Program-made: the position numbers and the translations under genes
From: Nannocystis sp. RBIL2
GTDB lineage: Bacteria > Myxococcota_A > Polyangia > Nannocystales > Nannocystaceae
Length of the DNA: 64,000 bases
Direction: 5' to 3'
NCBI RefSeq assembly: GCF_026626745.1
Contig: NZ_JAPNJW010000002.1
Coordinates: forward strand, 496,001 to 560,000
The notes under the pieces: generated by a model
Told to the model about the DNA's origin: nothing
Databases searched by the model: none
The model's input: only the letters and a program-made list of their open reading frames with translations
Part shown: positions 44,190 to 52,816 of the stretch, one piece after another
Layout: each line of letters begins with the position of its first letter
Position numbering within the stretch: position 1 is the stretch's first letter

Positions 44190-45038
44190 TCAGAAACGGG
44201 CGACCAGGCCGGTGCCGGTCGGCAGGACGCGGCGCTGGGCCACGGCAGAGGACTTGCCCTTGCTGATGCCGACGGCCAGGAGGGCCACGCCGGTGAGCGC
44301 GAGCACTGCGCCGCCGATGATCAGCACGTCGGTGGCGATGGCCAGCCGCTCGCCGCCCTGCTTGAGGTCCTGGCGGGCCGCGTAGTCGTGGGTGGCGTCG
44401 AGCTGGTTCTGTTTGGACAGGGTCAGGCCGCCCAGCACGCCGCCGATGATCAGCGCCCCGCCGCCGACCCCGAGCAGGCCAGCGCCGGTCAGCTTCATCT
44501 TCCGCCACTTCGGATCCGGCGCGGCGGGCTGGGCCGCCGGCGGCTCGGGCTTCGGCCCCTCGGCCACCGGCGCCGGCGCCGGCGCGGCCTCGACCTTCTT
44601 CTCGCCCGGGTCGGTCTCCTGCAGGATGCCCTTCAGCACCCGCAGCCGCTGCAGCGCCAGGTCGCGCGCCTCGATCTCGACCCCCGGCTCCTTGACGAAG
44701 CGCTGGTAGTAGTCGACCGCGGAGCGGATGTCGCCCTTCTCCTCGTAGACGCGGCCGATGTTGAACAGGTAGTTCGGGACCTTGTCGATCGCGTACGCCT
44801 CCTCGAACAGGCGCACCGCCGCGTCGTAGTCCCGGGCGTTGAAGCGCTCGATCGCCTGCGCGCTCAGGTCGGCCGCCGACGGCTGGGCAGCCGCCTGCTC
44901 CTTGGAACCTGTCGCGGAGGACATGGCCGCGAGGACCTGTCCCTGAGTTCCGGGGACGACCCCGGCGACCAGCGACCCCGCCAGCGCCGCCGCGACCCCA
45001 CGTTGCGCACCTCCACGGACTCGCGCGCGACCTCGCAT
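44190..45038 (-). CDS. TPR membrane protein
   Basis: A 282-residue protein. After an N-terminal export-like segment (VAAALAGSLVAGVVPG) there is a TPR region (about 55-130; AIERFNARDYDAAVRLFEEAYAIDKVPNYLFNIGRVYEEKGD, SAVDYYQRFVKEP). A Pro/Ala linker and two C-terminal membrane helices follow (GAGLLGVGGGALIIGGVLGG; VLIIGGAVLALTGVALLAVG). ATG 45038 overlaps the kinase stop (TGATG). The signal region includes hairpin-like GGACCTGTCC sequence (44905-44945). Probably works with the kinase and the binding lipoprotein. Confidence 0.8.
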   Translation of the reverse strand: MRGRARVRGGAQRGVAAALAGSLVAGVVPGTQGQVLAAMSSATGSKEQAAAQPSAADLSAQAIERFNARDYDAAVRLFEEAYAIDKVPNYLFNIGRVYEEKGDIRSAVDYYQRFVKEPGVEIEARDLALQRLRVLKGILQETDPGEKKVEAAPAPAPVAEGPKPEPPAAQPAAPDPKWRKMKLTGAGLLGVGGGALIIGGVLGGLTLSKQNQLDATHDYAARQDLKQGGERLAIATDVLIIGGAVLALTGVALLAVGISKGKSSAVAQRRVLPTGTGLVARF

Positions 45039-46879
45039 CACTTGTTGCCTCCGACAGGTAGGAAGATACCGCCGTCGTCCTTCTTCGCGACCGGCAAGAA
45101 CGGGTCCTTGGCGGGCGCCGGCGCGGGCTGTTTCGCCCCCGCGGGCTCGGGCGCGGGCTCGGGCGTCGGCGCGGGCGCGGGCGTGCCGGCGGGCTCCGGA
45201 CCCTTGCTGCCCGGCCTGGCGCCGGCGGGTCGGGCCTTGCCTGCGCCGGTCCGCCCCTGCCCGCTCGGCTCCGGCTCGACCGGCGGCGGCGGCTCGCTCG
45301 CCGCGGTAAGGCGCGCGATCGAGGTCTTCGCCTCGGCGTTGCCGGCCTCGATCGCGAGGATGTCGCGATAGGCGCTGAGGGCCGCCTCCACGTTGCCCTC
45401 CTTCTCGAGCCGCTGGGCGAGCCCGAGCGTGCTGGCGACCGCGATCCGGGTCAGGCTCGTCTCGGCGCGGCGCTTCAGCGGCGGGTACGCCTCGAGGTCG
45501 CGGGCCATGCCGTCGAGGTGGCGGCGGGCCTTGTCGAACTCGCCGCCGAGGATCTCGCGCTCGACCTGATCGAGCTGGGCGGCCATGCGCTTCTCTTCGG
45601 TCACGCCGGTGCCGACCACCGGGGTCGTCGGGCTCCCGCCGTTCCACAGCGCCGCAGTGGCCACGCCGCCGAGCAGCACCGCCAGGACCGCGCCGCCGAT
45701 GAGCACCCAGCTGCGCGTGCCCGAGTCGGGCTCGGGCGCGACGATCGTGGTGGCGAAGCCGCCGCTCGCCTGCGACGGCGGGATCGTCGGCATCACCAGC
45801 GCCCGCGTGCGCCCGCTGCCGCGGGTCCGGTACGGCGCGGTGCGCAGCAGGTCGGAGGTCGGCGTGGCGACGATGCTGCCGGTCGAGTGCGACGTCGCGG
45901 CCACGCCCTCCGCCACCGGCAGGTGGAACATCGACGCCGGGCACGAATCGATCATCCCCTCGACCATCTCGTTGGCGTCGGCCGGGCGCTCGTCGACCTG
46001 CTTGGCCAGGCAGCGATGGACCATGGCGATCAGGTCCTCGGGCACGCCGTGGTTCGGCGGCAGGACGTCGCCGAGCAGCGGCGGGGCCTGGTGGACGTGC
46101 TTGTACAGCAGCGCCGCGTTGCCCTCGCCCTCGAACGGCAGGCGCCCCGCCAGCATGAAGTAGAACAGGACGCCGAGCGCGTAGACGTCGACCCGCACGT
46201 CGAGCGTCTCGCCGCGGATCTGCTCGGGCGCGATGTAATTCGCGGTGCCGACGATCTGCTCGGCCGTCACCTCGCGCTCGCCCTCGACCAGCTTCGCCAT
46301 GCCGAAGTCGAGGATCTTGACGTAGTTGGCGCGGCCCTTGCGGACCATCAACATGATGTTGCTGGGCTTGAGGTCGCGGTGCATCAGCCCGCGCGAGTGG
46401 GCGTAGCCGATGCCCTTCAAGATCTGGGCGGCGATCGGCACGAACTCCTCGACCGTCAGCCGACCCTTGCGCGCGAGGTAGTCGCTCAGCAGCTCGCCCG
46501 CGAGGTACTCCATCACCAGGTAGGCGACGCCGTTCTCGTGGCCGCAGTCGTGCAGCGCGACGATGTTGGCGTGCTGCAGTTCGCCGAGCCGCTGGCCCTC
46601 GCGCTCGAAGCGAGCGATCGCCTCGGCGTTGTCGATCCAGTTGGGCGCGAGCACCTTGACGACGACGTCTCGCTCGCCGCCGTCGAGCGACACCTGCCGC
46701 GCCAGGTAGACCAGGCCGATGCCGCCGCGCGCGAGCAATCGGGTGATGTGATACTTGCCGGCGATGGTCGCCCCGATGAGAGGATCGACCGGTTCACGGG
46801 TGGCGCGAGGCTGTCGCCGGGTCGTCATAAAGCGCTTGTCACGAAGGGCTCGGCGCAGGAGCGCCCCCGCAGCCTTCAC
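45038..46879 (-). CDS. Transmembrane Ser/Thr protein kinase heading a three-gene operon
   Basis: A 613-residue Hanks-type kinase. Kinase domain (40-310): ARGGIGLVYLARQ, HRDLKPSNIM, DFGMAK and APEQ. One membrane helix near 395-415 (WVLIGGAVLAVLLGGVATAALW). The external part has a helical TPR-like region (LDQVEREILGGEFDKARRHLDGM) and a long Pro/Ala/Glu/Gly tail, ending DPFLPVAKK and GGIFLPVGGNK. GTG 46879 with GCGACA-17-TATAGT upstream fits a leaderless start; ATG 46828 is an alternative. Paralogue of the 40551 kinase (similar domain order and end). Confidence 0.92.
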   Translation of the reverse strand: MKAAGALLRRALRDKRFMTTRRQPRATREPVDPLIGATIAGKYHITRLLARGGIGLVYLARQVSLDGGERDVVVKVLAPNWIDNAEAIARFEREGQRLGELQHANIVALHDCGHENGVAYLVMEYLAGELLSDYLARKGRLTVEEFVPIAAQILKGIGYAHSRGLMHRDLKPSNIMLMVRKGRANYVKILDFGMAKLVEGEREVTAEQIVGTANYIAPEQIRGETLDVRVDVYALGVLFYFMLAGRLPFEGEGNAALLYKHVHQAPPLLGDVLPPNHGVPEDLIAMVHRCLAKQVDERPADANEMVEGMIDSCPASMFHLPVAEGVAATSHSTGSIVATPTSDLLRTAPYRTRGSGRTRALVMPTIPPSQASGGFATTIVAPEPDSGTRSWVLIGGAVLAVLLGGVATAALWNGGSPTTPVVGTGVTEEKRMAAQLDQVEREILGGEFDKARRHLDGMARDLEAYPPLKRRAETSLTRIAVASTLGLAQRLEKEGNVEAALSAYRDILAIEAGNAEAKTSIARLTAASEPPPPVEPEPSGQGRTGAGKARPAGARPGSKGPEPAGTPAPAPTPEPAPEPAGAKQPAPAPAKDPFLPVAKKDDGGIFLPVGGNK

Positions 46880-46884
46880 GGTTC

Positions 46885-46913
46885 ACTATATCCGCGCGGC
46901 CCCTCGCTGTCGC
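46885..46913 (-). promoter_or_regulatory. Promoter of the kinase-TPR-lipoprotein operon
   Basis: On the minus strand GCGACA (46913-46908), 17 bp, TATAGT (46890-46885). The start codon is five bases downstream. Confidence 0.55.
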
Positions 46914-46998
46914 GTCACAGTTCCGATCGGCGGACGTCTCCAGATTCGCGCCGCGCGGGCCGCGCCGCATGACACCGAGGCAAAGCCGGCCGGCCGAA

Positions 46999-48147
46999 CT
47001 AATCACAACTGGCGCCATTGCTGAGACAGTCCTGGAAGTTGCAGCGACAGCGCACCTGACCGCCTTGCGGCAGGTCGGTGGTCCAGCCGTCCTTGAGACA
47101 GTCCTGAAAGTTGCAGCGCGTGGTCGCCGTCCCGAGGCCCGGGATGTCGGTGCTCCAGCCGTCCTTGGGGCAATTGTTGAAGCTGCAGCGGGTGCTGGCG
47201 CTCTGGCCGTCGGGCAGCTCGGTGCGCCAGCCGTCCTTGAAGCAGTCGCCGAAGCTGCAGGTCGTGCGAGCGCTCTTGCCACCGGGGAAGTCGGCGACCC
47301 AGCCGTCCTTGAGACAATTGCCGAAGTTGCAGCGGACCCGCACGTCGCCGTCGGGAGTGTTCACGGTCCAGCCGTCCTTGGCACAGTTGCCGAAGTTGCA
47401 GCGCCCGGCCGCGAACACCGAGGCCGCGACGTAACTCGCGCCGCGAGCGGCCATGGCCGCCTCTTCCTTGGCCCGCGCGGCCTCCTCCTGCGCGCGCCTG
47501 GCCTCCTCCTCGCGCGCGCGCTTGAGCTCCGCCTCCTCGTGCTTGCGGTAGGCGACCAGATCTTTCTGCACGCCGGGCCACTTCAGGCGGGCGGCGTCGC
47601 CGCCGGCGCGCTTGAGACAGTCGCCGGTGAAGCCGATCACCGCGTCGGCCGGGATCTTGGACCGCAGCTTGGGACACGCGGCCACGAACGCGGCGTCGGC
47701 CTCCGGCCCCTGGAGCGAGTCGAGCGCGCGCAGCAGCTCGAAGCTCGGCGCCTGCTGCATCGCCGCGTCGAGGTAACCGGCCGCCTCGCGCGACAGCACC
47801 GCCAGGTCGACCTTGCCGCTCGCGGCCGCCTGCGATCCCTCGAGCGCGCGGACCTTGTCGGTGAACGCGATCGCGGCGGCCTGGCGATCACCTGTCCCTG
47901 CGGACACCTCGCCGCGAGCGGCGTCGAGCTCGGCCAGCAGCGCCTGCTCGCGCTTCTCGGCCTCCGCCGCCGCCTGCTGCCGCTGCTCGTCCTGCTGCCG
48001 CTGGGCCGCGGCGGCCCGCTCGCGCGACGCCGCCTGCTCGGGCGTCTCGGCCTGGGGCTGCGGCTTGGCCCCGAACAGCGCCCCGAACTGGGCGCAGGCG
48101 ACGAGGGTGGAGCACGACAGGAGGAAGACGACCGCGATGCGACGCAT
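46999..48147 (-). CDS. Lipoprotein with six CxFxxCxKDGW repeats
   Basis: A 382-residue exported protein of unknown family. The lipobox is LSCSTLVAC (Cys 18). A Gln/Ala/Glu helical region and a Lys/Glu/Arg coiled coil (about 195-225) precede six tandem units of about 24 residues. Each reads like RCNFGNCLKDGWVADFPGGKSA: two Cys three residues apart, then KDGW and a Pro/Gly turn. The last unit is partial. The DNA repeat (47020-47410) has about 70-bp spacing. The repeat resembles no family I can name; disulfide knots or metal sites are possible. TACCGT lies nine bases before ATG 48147. Confidence 0.8.
   Translation of the reverse strand: MRRIAVVFLLSCSTLVACAQFGALFGAKPQPQAETPEQAASRERAAAAQRQQDEQRQQAAAEAEKREQALLAELDAARGEVSAGTGDRQAAAIAFTDKVRALEGSQAAASGKVDLAVLSREAAGYLDAAMQQAPSFELLRALDSLQGPEADAAFVAACPKLRSKIPADAVIGFTGDCLKRAGGDAARLKWPGVQKDLVAYRKHEEAELKRAREEEARRAQEEAARAKEEAAMAARGASYVAASVFAAGRCNFGNCAKDGWTVNTPDGDVRVRCNFGNCLKDGWVADFPGGKSARTTCSFGDCFKDGWRTELPDGQSASTRCSFNNCPKDGWSTDIPGLGTATTRCNFQDCLKDGWTTDLPQGGQVRCRCNFQDCLSNGASCD
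47020..47410. repeat. Tandem 70-bp repeats encoding the KDGW units
   Basis: CCAGCCGTCCTTG recurs about every 70 bp (about 47084, 47155, 47227, 47299, 47371), each followed by a GTTGCAG- or GCTGCAG-type Cys-coding segment. Confidence 0.75.
47893..47906. repeat. Dispersed hairpin copy inside the KDGW-repeat gene
   Basis: TGTCC-CTGC-GGACA, encoding VSAGTG in the Gln/Ala-rich linker. Confidence 0.65.
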
Positions 48148-48218
48148 GTGGCCCGCACGGTACAGTCAGACCCCGCAGGTCGTAAAGCGGCATCCGCGCG
48201 CGCGGACGAGCCGGGGCC

Positions 48219-49478
48219 CTACTGCGGCGCGATCCCGCAGCCCTCGACCTCGTTCGGCAGGCAGCCCTCGCAGTCCCACGCCCAGTTATCGAGGATCGCG
48301 GTGGTGTCGTAGAACGAGTCGCCCATGTCGAACACCGCGAAGGTCAGCGAGAAGGTCTCGCCCGGCTTCACGCCGCCGTTGGCCCGGTACCAGCCGGTCG
48401 CGCCGCCGTCACGGATGTAGCCGGTGCCCGCGAGGTGCTCGTCGTACCCGTCACAGGCGGGGTCGTCCGCGTCACACTCCCCGGCGAATTCGACCGGCCA
48501 CAGCGCGGTCACCGTGAGCGGCTGGCCATCGACGAACGCGACGTTGCCCGTGTAGCTCTCGGAGGCCTGCCAGACGACGAAGATGTCGTTGTACTGGGTG
48601 TCGACGAACTCGGGGAACTCGGCCGAGAAGAACGCGAAGTCGAAGCGATAGCCGCGGGCGTCGGCGATCTGCCCGGCGGCCTTCGCCGGGGCGGTGAGCT
48701 CGAAGCCGAACCATAGCTTGTCGTCGGCGTCGCCGCCGCCGCTCTGCCACTGGCCGAAGATCGTGTTCGAGCAGTCGTTCGCGCCGTCGCAGTCGACGTG
48801 GCCGAGCGAGCCGGGACTGCCCTTGGCCGGCTGCATCGGCGGCGGCATCGCGTCGCTGTCCCACGGGTCGCCGAACGCGACGTCGTTGTAGACGTCGCCG
48901 TCCTCGACGATCACCGCGCCCTCCAGATCGGGCGGCGGCAGCAGGCCCGAGCTGATCAGCAGCACCTTGTCGCCCTCGCGCGCGCCCCAGAACGGCGCCT
49001 TCGTGTCCGGATCGACGAAGCTGCCGTACGCGCGCGCGACCTGCCAGGCCCGCTTGCCCTGCAGCTCCGGCGCGGCGTCCATCGCGAAGTTGGCCGCCGG
49101 GACCGCGTTGGCGACCGACCACGGCACGCCGAGCGACCCGCAGTCGAGCCCGAGAGCGTGCAGCGGCTCGTCGGAGTCGGCGTCGCACGGCAGGTGCACC
49201 TGCGCCAAGGGACAGGCCGCTCCCTCGGTGTCGCCGCCCGTCTCTCCGTCGGTGGTGGCGGCCGTCACCTCGCCGGTCGGCTCGGTGCCCTCGGTCTCAC
49301 CTGTCGAGCCGCCACTGATGTGGCCCGAATCACCGTGGGTGACGGTCGCGTCGCTGTCGACCACCGTATCGCCGGTGTCCGCGTCCCCGCCCGACTCCAC
49401 CCCGCCCCAGCCGTTACACGCGGCGCCTATCAGCGCGCACGCGCCGAGCCGAGTCCATCGTCCGCTGAATCCAAGCAT
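48219..49478 (-). CDS. Choice-of-anchor-L domain lipoprotein (copy 1)
   Basis: A 419-residue exported protein. Signal peptide with Cys 21 (GACALIGAAC), an acidic Thr/Ser/Gly linker to about 90, then a choice-of-anchor-L type beta domain (DKVLLISSGLL, VYNDVAFGDPWDSD, DFAFFSAEFPEFVDTQYNDIFVVW, TTAILDNWAWDCEGC). Six or more cysteines suggest disulfides. GAGGA lies eight bases before ATG 49478. Closely related to the next gene. Confidence 0.82.
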   Translation of the reverse strand: MLGFSGRWTRLGACALIGAACNGWGGVESGGDADTGDTVVDSDATVTHGDSGHISGGSTGETEGTEPTGEVTAATTDGETGGDTEGAACPLAQVHLPCDADSDEPLHALGLDCGSLGVPWSVANAVPAANFAMDAAPELQGKRAWQVARAYGSFVDPDTKAPFWGAREGDKVLLISSGLLPPPDLEGAVIVEDGDVYNDVAFGDPWDSDAMPPPMQPAKGSPGSLGHVDCDGANDCSNTIFGQWQSGGGDADDKLWFGFELTAPAKAAGQIADARGYRFDFAFFSAEFPEFVDTQYNDIFVVWQASESYTGNVAFVDGQPLTVTALWPVEFAGECDADDPACDGYDEHLAGTGYIRDGGATGWYRANGGVKPGETFSLTFAVFDMGDSFYDTTAILDNWAWDCEGCLPNEVEGCGIAPQ

Positions 49479-49650
49479 CGTCCGTCCTCAGTAAGTCAGG
49501 GGTAATGCGACCGTGAGGTCCCATCACGTATGTAGCAGAACCCCTCCGCGGCGCGAGGACGGCGGCGCGCGGTCGCGACGGACCCCGGAGACATGCCCCG
49601 GGGTCCGTGCTTCGAATCTCAATTCAGGCCGCGTAGCGACCCGTCGTGAC

Positions 49651-51099
49651 TCACTGCGGCGCGATCCCGCAGTCGTCGACCTCGCTGGGGATGCAACCCT
49701 CGCAGTCCCACGACCAGTTGTCGAGGATCGCGGTGGTGTCGTAGGTCGAGTCGCCCATGTCGAAGATCGCGAAGGTCAGCGAGAAGGTCTCGCCGGGCTT
49801 CACGCCGCCGGTGGCCTTGTACCAGCCGGTCGCGCCGCCATCGCTGATGTAACCGGTGCCCTGCAGGTGCGGGTCGCTGCCCTGGCAGTTCGGGTCGAGG
49901 AATTCACACTCGCCCTGGAAGTCGATCGGCCACAGCGCAGTGACGGTGAGCGGCTGACCGTTGATGAAGGTGACGTTGCCGGTGTAGTCCTCCGACGCCT
50001 GCCACACGACGAAGATGTCGTTGTAGTCGGTGTTGACCCACTCCGGGAACTCGGCCGAGAAGTAGGCGAAGTCGAAGGTGTAGCCGTTGGCGTCGGCGGT
50101 CTGGCCGTTGGAGATCGCCGGGGCGGTCACCTCGAAGCCGAACCACATCTTGTCCTCGGCGTCGCCGCCGCCGAGCGCCCACTGATCGGCGATGGTGTTC
50201 GAGCAGTCGTTGGTGCCGTCGCAGTTGGTGAAGCCCATCGGATCGGGGCTGCCGTTCACCGCGGTCATCGGCGGGGGCATCGTGTCCGAGTCCCACTGGC
50301 CGCCGAACGCGACGTCGTTGAACACGTCGCCGTCGGGCACGATCACCGTGCCCTGGGGATTCGGCGCCGGCAGCAGGCCCGAGCTGATCAGCAGCACCTT
50401 GTCACCCTCGCGCGAGCCCCAGAACGGCGCGTTGGTGTTCGGGTCGATGAAGGTGCCGTACGACTTGGCGACCTGCCACGACTTCATGCCCAGCATCGGC
50501 GGCGCGGCCTGGAAGGTCGCGTTGGCGACCGTCACTGCGTTCTGATTGTTGGTCCACTGCCCGCCGAGCGACGTACAGTTGAGGCCGATCGCGTGCAGCG
50601 CGTCGTCCGAGTTGGCGTCACACGGCAGGTGCATCTGCGCCAGCGGGCACTCCTCGTCCGACGTGTCGTTGGTGTCGTTCGTGTCGTTCGTGTCGTTCGT
50701 GGTGCTGGTGCTGGTATCGGTGGTGGTCGTCGTGGTGTCGACGCCCTCGGTCGTGGTCGAGGTGGCCTCGGTGGTCGTGCCGGGCTCGGTCGAGGTGCCG
50801 GGATCGGTCGAGGTGCTGGTGTTGCCCTCGGTCCCGTCCGTGGTCGTGCCCGGCCCCGTCGTGGTGGTCTCGCCCTCGGAGTCGGAGTTCGAGCCCGCGG
50901 TCGTCGACGTGGGCAGGGTGTCGCTTTCGCTGTTGGAGTTCGAACCCTGGGTGGTCGTCGTCCCCGGCCCGTCGGTGTCGGTCGAGGTCGCGGTCTCGCC
51001 CGCGCTGGCGGTGATGCCGCCATCCACGCTGTCACCGCATGCGCCGAGCAGGACCAGGACGCTCAGTCCCGTCACACGCCAATCACTGTTCATCGTCAT
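49651..51099 (-). CDS. Choice-of-anchor-L domain lipoprotein (copy 2)
   Basis: A 482-residue paralogue of copy 1, sharing most of the folded domain almost residue for residue (WDCEGCIPSEVDDCGIAPQ against WDCEGCLPNEVEGCGIAPQ at the end). The linker differs: it is longer, Thr/Ser-rich, and has a slippage repeat of NDT (GTTCGTGTC units, about 50676-50700). Lipobox Cys 21. ATG 51099 is preferred over the ORF's first start (51294) because of the signal peptide and an AAGGA site. Confidence 0.82.
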   Translation of the reverse strand: MTMNSDWRVTGLSVLVLLGACGDSVDGGITASAGETATSTDTDGPGTTTTQGSNSNSESDTLPTSTTAGSNSDSEGETTTTGPGTTTDGTEGNTSTSTDPGTSTEPGTTTEATSTTTEGVDTTTTTTDTSTSTTNDTNDTNDTNDTSDEECPLAQMHLPCDANSDDALHAIGLNCTSLGGQWTNNQNAVTVANATFQAAPPMLGMKSWQVAKSYGTFIDPNTNAPFWGSREGDKVLLISSGLLPAPNPQGTVIVPDGDVFNDVAFGGQWDSDTMPPPMTAVNGSPDPMGFTNCDGTNDCSNTIADQWALGGGDAEDKMWFGFEVTAPAISNGQTADANGYTFDFAYFSAEFPEWVNTDYNDIFVVWQASEDYTGNVTFINGQPLTVTALWPIDFQGECEFLDPNCQGSDPHLQGTGYISDGGATGWYKATGGVKPGETFSLTFAIFDMGDSTYDTTAILDNWSWDCEGCIPSEVDDCGIAPQ

Positions 51100-51268
51100 C
51101 GTCGGATCCTTCGCGAGAGAAAAGTCGGGACCTTGTGGGTCGAGCTCGCTTCTATCAGAGACCCGCGCGCCACTGCTAGCGCGTTTCCACACGCGGAGCA
51201 CTCCGCAGGATTCGACGGCACGTGGACATGCGTCCTGCGATATGTCCGAAAGGACAGCCCAGGCGGAG
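51100..51268. other. Intergenic region with one hairpin copy
   Basis: Upstream of the second anchor-L gene. The dispersed hairpin lies at 51243-51256. No promoter was identified. Confidence 0.4.
51243..51256. repeat. Dispersed hairpin copy
   Basis: TGTCC-GAAA-GGACA with a GNRA-type tetraloop, intergenic. Confidence 0.75.
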
Positions 51269-51275
51269 CCGCGGG

Positions 51276-51869
51276 TCACGACGCGGCGGGCCAATCGTTC
51301 CAGGTGCGAGCCATGGAAGGCTCGCGCGCCACACGTTGAACGCGTTGAACACCAGAGACGCGAGGATGTCGACTCATCACGGAGCGCGGTCGAACTCGAC
51401 GGCGGCGCGCTCGCCCCATGGATGACTCCGGTTCAATACCACGGCCCCGGCGCCCACTCGTCACAGCATCGGCGCGCGGCCCGGCCGCCACCAGCCTCAG
51501 GTGTTCGAGGTTGCAGTCCACCAGCAAACGTTCGTGTCGCTCTCGCAAGGTTCGCAGCTCGGTCCGAATTGCCTCCAGTAGCGGCACATCGGCAGTGTCC
51601 GGGGGCGGGACATGGATCGCCTCTTCTTCACCAGGGATCGGGAGCGCGGAGGTCGGCGCTTCGACCTCCGCGAAGATGTCCGCGAGTTCATGTAGGACGT
51701 CGGGGGCGACCGGCCGCGGCGGCTCGCCGCCGGCGGCTTGTTGCAGGCGATCGCGCAACGGCTCGAGCGACCGCGGCATGCGGCCCTGGCCGACCCGGCC
51801 TGAAATCCCCCGCACTGCCAGCGCCACGTCGAGGTTCGGTCGCCGCAGCAGCGCTGCGTGGAGCCGCAT
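51276..51869 (-). CDS. Orphan ORF with atypical codon use
   Basis: A possible 197-residue protein from ATG 51869. Residues 1-140 look like real protein (SLEPLRDRLQQAAGG, DVPLLEAIRTELRTLRERHERLLVDCNLEHL) with a coiled-coil-like helix. The tail from about 140 is Arg-rich and probably read-through of a damaged end. Third-position GC is clearly lower than in neighbours, suggesting acquired DNA. The start overlaps the preceding decayed frame as TGATG. Family unknown; may itself be a remnant. Confidence 0.4.
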   Translation of the reverse strand: MRLHAALLRRPNLDVALAVRGISGRVGQGRMPRSLEPLRDRLQQAAGGEPPRPVAPDVLHELADIFAEVEAPTSALPIPGEEEAIHVPPPDTADVPLLEAIRTELRTLRERHERLLVDCNLEHLRLVAAGPRADAVTSGRRGRGIEPESSMGRARRRRVRPRSVMSRHPRVSGVQRVQRVAREPSMARTWNDWPAAS

Positions 51870-52210
51870 CACCGCTCACCGGGGAGATCGAGCGCTCGCC
51901 CGCACGGGACGTGTCGATGCGGATCCCGTCGAACTCCAGCGCGACACCGCCACGAAGCCGATGCGGAAGCGGCCGCTCTTCGTGCGGTCGTCGTCCTTCG
52001 TCGACGATCACCGCCGCGTCGCTTCGTGTCGATGAGCCGGCGGTCCATGCCGTCGGCGAAGTCGTCGACGTCGATGACGAGCCGTCCGGCTTCGAGCACG
52101 AAGTGGATTCGATCGCCTGCTGCACCCGCTCACGGAAGCACGCGATCGGATCGGCGAATCAGTGCACCAGGCCCGCGAGCGCCTCGGCCACCATGCTGCG
52201 GCGATGATGC
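51869..52210 (-). pseudogene. Decayed gene remnant
   Basis: Protein-like stretches occur in all three minus frames in a sensible order: PIACFRERVQQAIES (preceded by an in-frame stop), then VLEAGRLVIDVDDFADGMDR, then DDRTKSGRFRIGFVAVSRW, then LEFDGIRIDTSRAGERSISP. This fits one gene broken by frameshifts at about 52095, 52020 and 51940. Family not recognised. It was probably in an operon with the 51276-51869 ORF. Confidence 0.45.
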
Positions 52211-52279
52211 CGCGCCCGCGCGGGGCTCGACAAGACGCGGACCGGCGTGGCAAAAGCGGGTTCTCAGGCTCCGGCGCGC

Positions 52280-52816
52280 ATGAACGCTCTTCGCCCCCGC
52301 CTCCGCGATCGGCTGTGTGTCGCCGCCTTCATCCTTCTGTGGATCGCGCCGACCGCCTATCACGGCCTGTGGCGGGCCCCGCTCCCGGGCGAGCCGGCGC
52401 TGCTGCACGACTGGCACGACGTCGCCTGCCTGTTCCCCAACCGGCCCAAGGTGTGGAACATCTACTTCGTCGAGGTGCAGCGGTCCGGCCGCCGCGACTG
52501 GGAGCAGCTCGACGAGACCCTCGACTTCGGCATGGAGCCGTTCGGGCACCGCACGCGGCTGCACCGCTTCCTCGTCGCCTGGGGCGTCCAGCGTGACGCC
52601 GGTCGACGCGAGGTCGCCGACTACCTCGTGGCCAGCGATCGCGGGCGGCACCCGGAGCTGCCGCCGATCGTCGGCCTGCGGTTCGTCTGGACCGGCTTCG
52701 TCCCCAAGCCCGACGACATGGCCCAGGGCGCCTGGAAGCGGCCGCCGCTGGCCCAGGTCCCGCGGCACGAGCGGCGCATCCTGTCCGTCCACGACTACCC
52801 GGAGCGCGCGCCATGA
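52280..52816 (+). CDS. Single-pass membrane protein partnered with an HTTM protein
   Basis: A 178-residue protein: one N-terminal helix (LCVAAFILLWIAPTAYHGL), then a soluble external domain with VWNIYFVEV, MEPFGHRTRLHRFL and RHPELPPIVGLRFVWTG. It overlaps the downstream HTTM gene by ATGA. A small single-pass protein encoded directly before an HTTM protein is the layout of SdpA/SdpB, which mature the Bacillus cannibalism toxin SdpC; sequence similarity to SdpA cannot be claimed by eye. ATG 52280 is the start with a clean N-terminus. Confidence 0.7.
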   Translation: MNALRPRLRDRLCVAAFILLWIAPTAYHGLWRAPLPGEPALLHDWHDVACLFPNRPKVWNIYFVEVQRSGRRDWEQLDETLDFGMEPFGHRTRLHRFLVAWGVQRDAGRREVADYLVASDRGRHPELPPIVGLRFVWTGFVPKPDDMAQGAWKRPPLAQVPRHERRILSVHDYPERAP

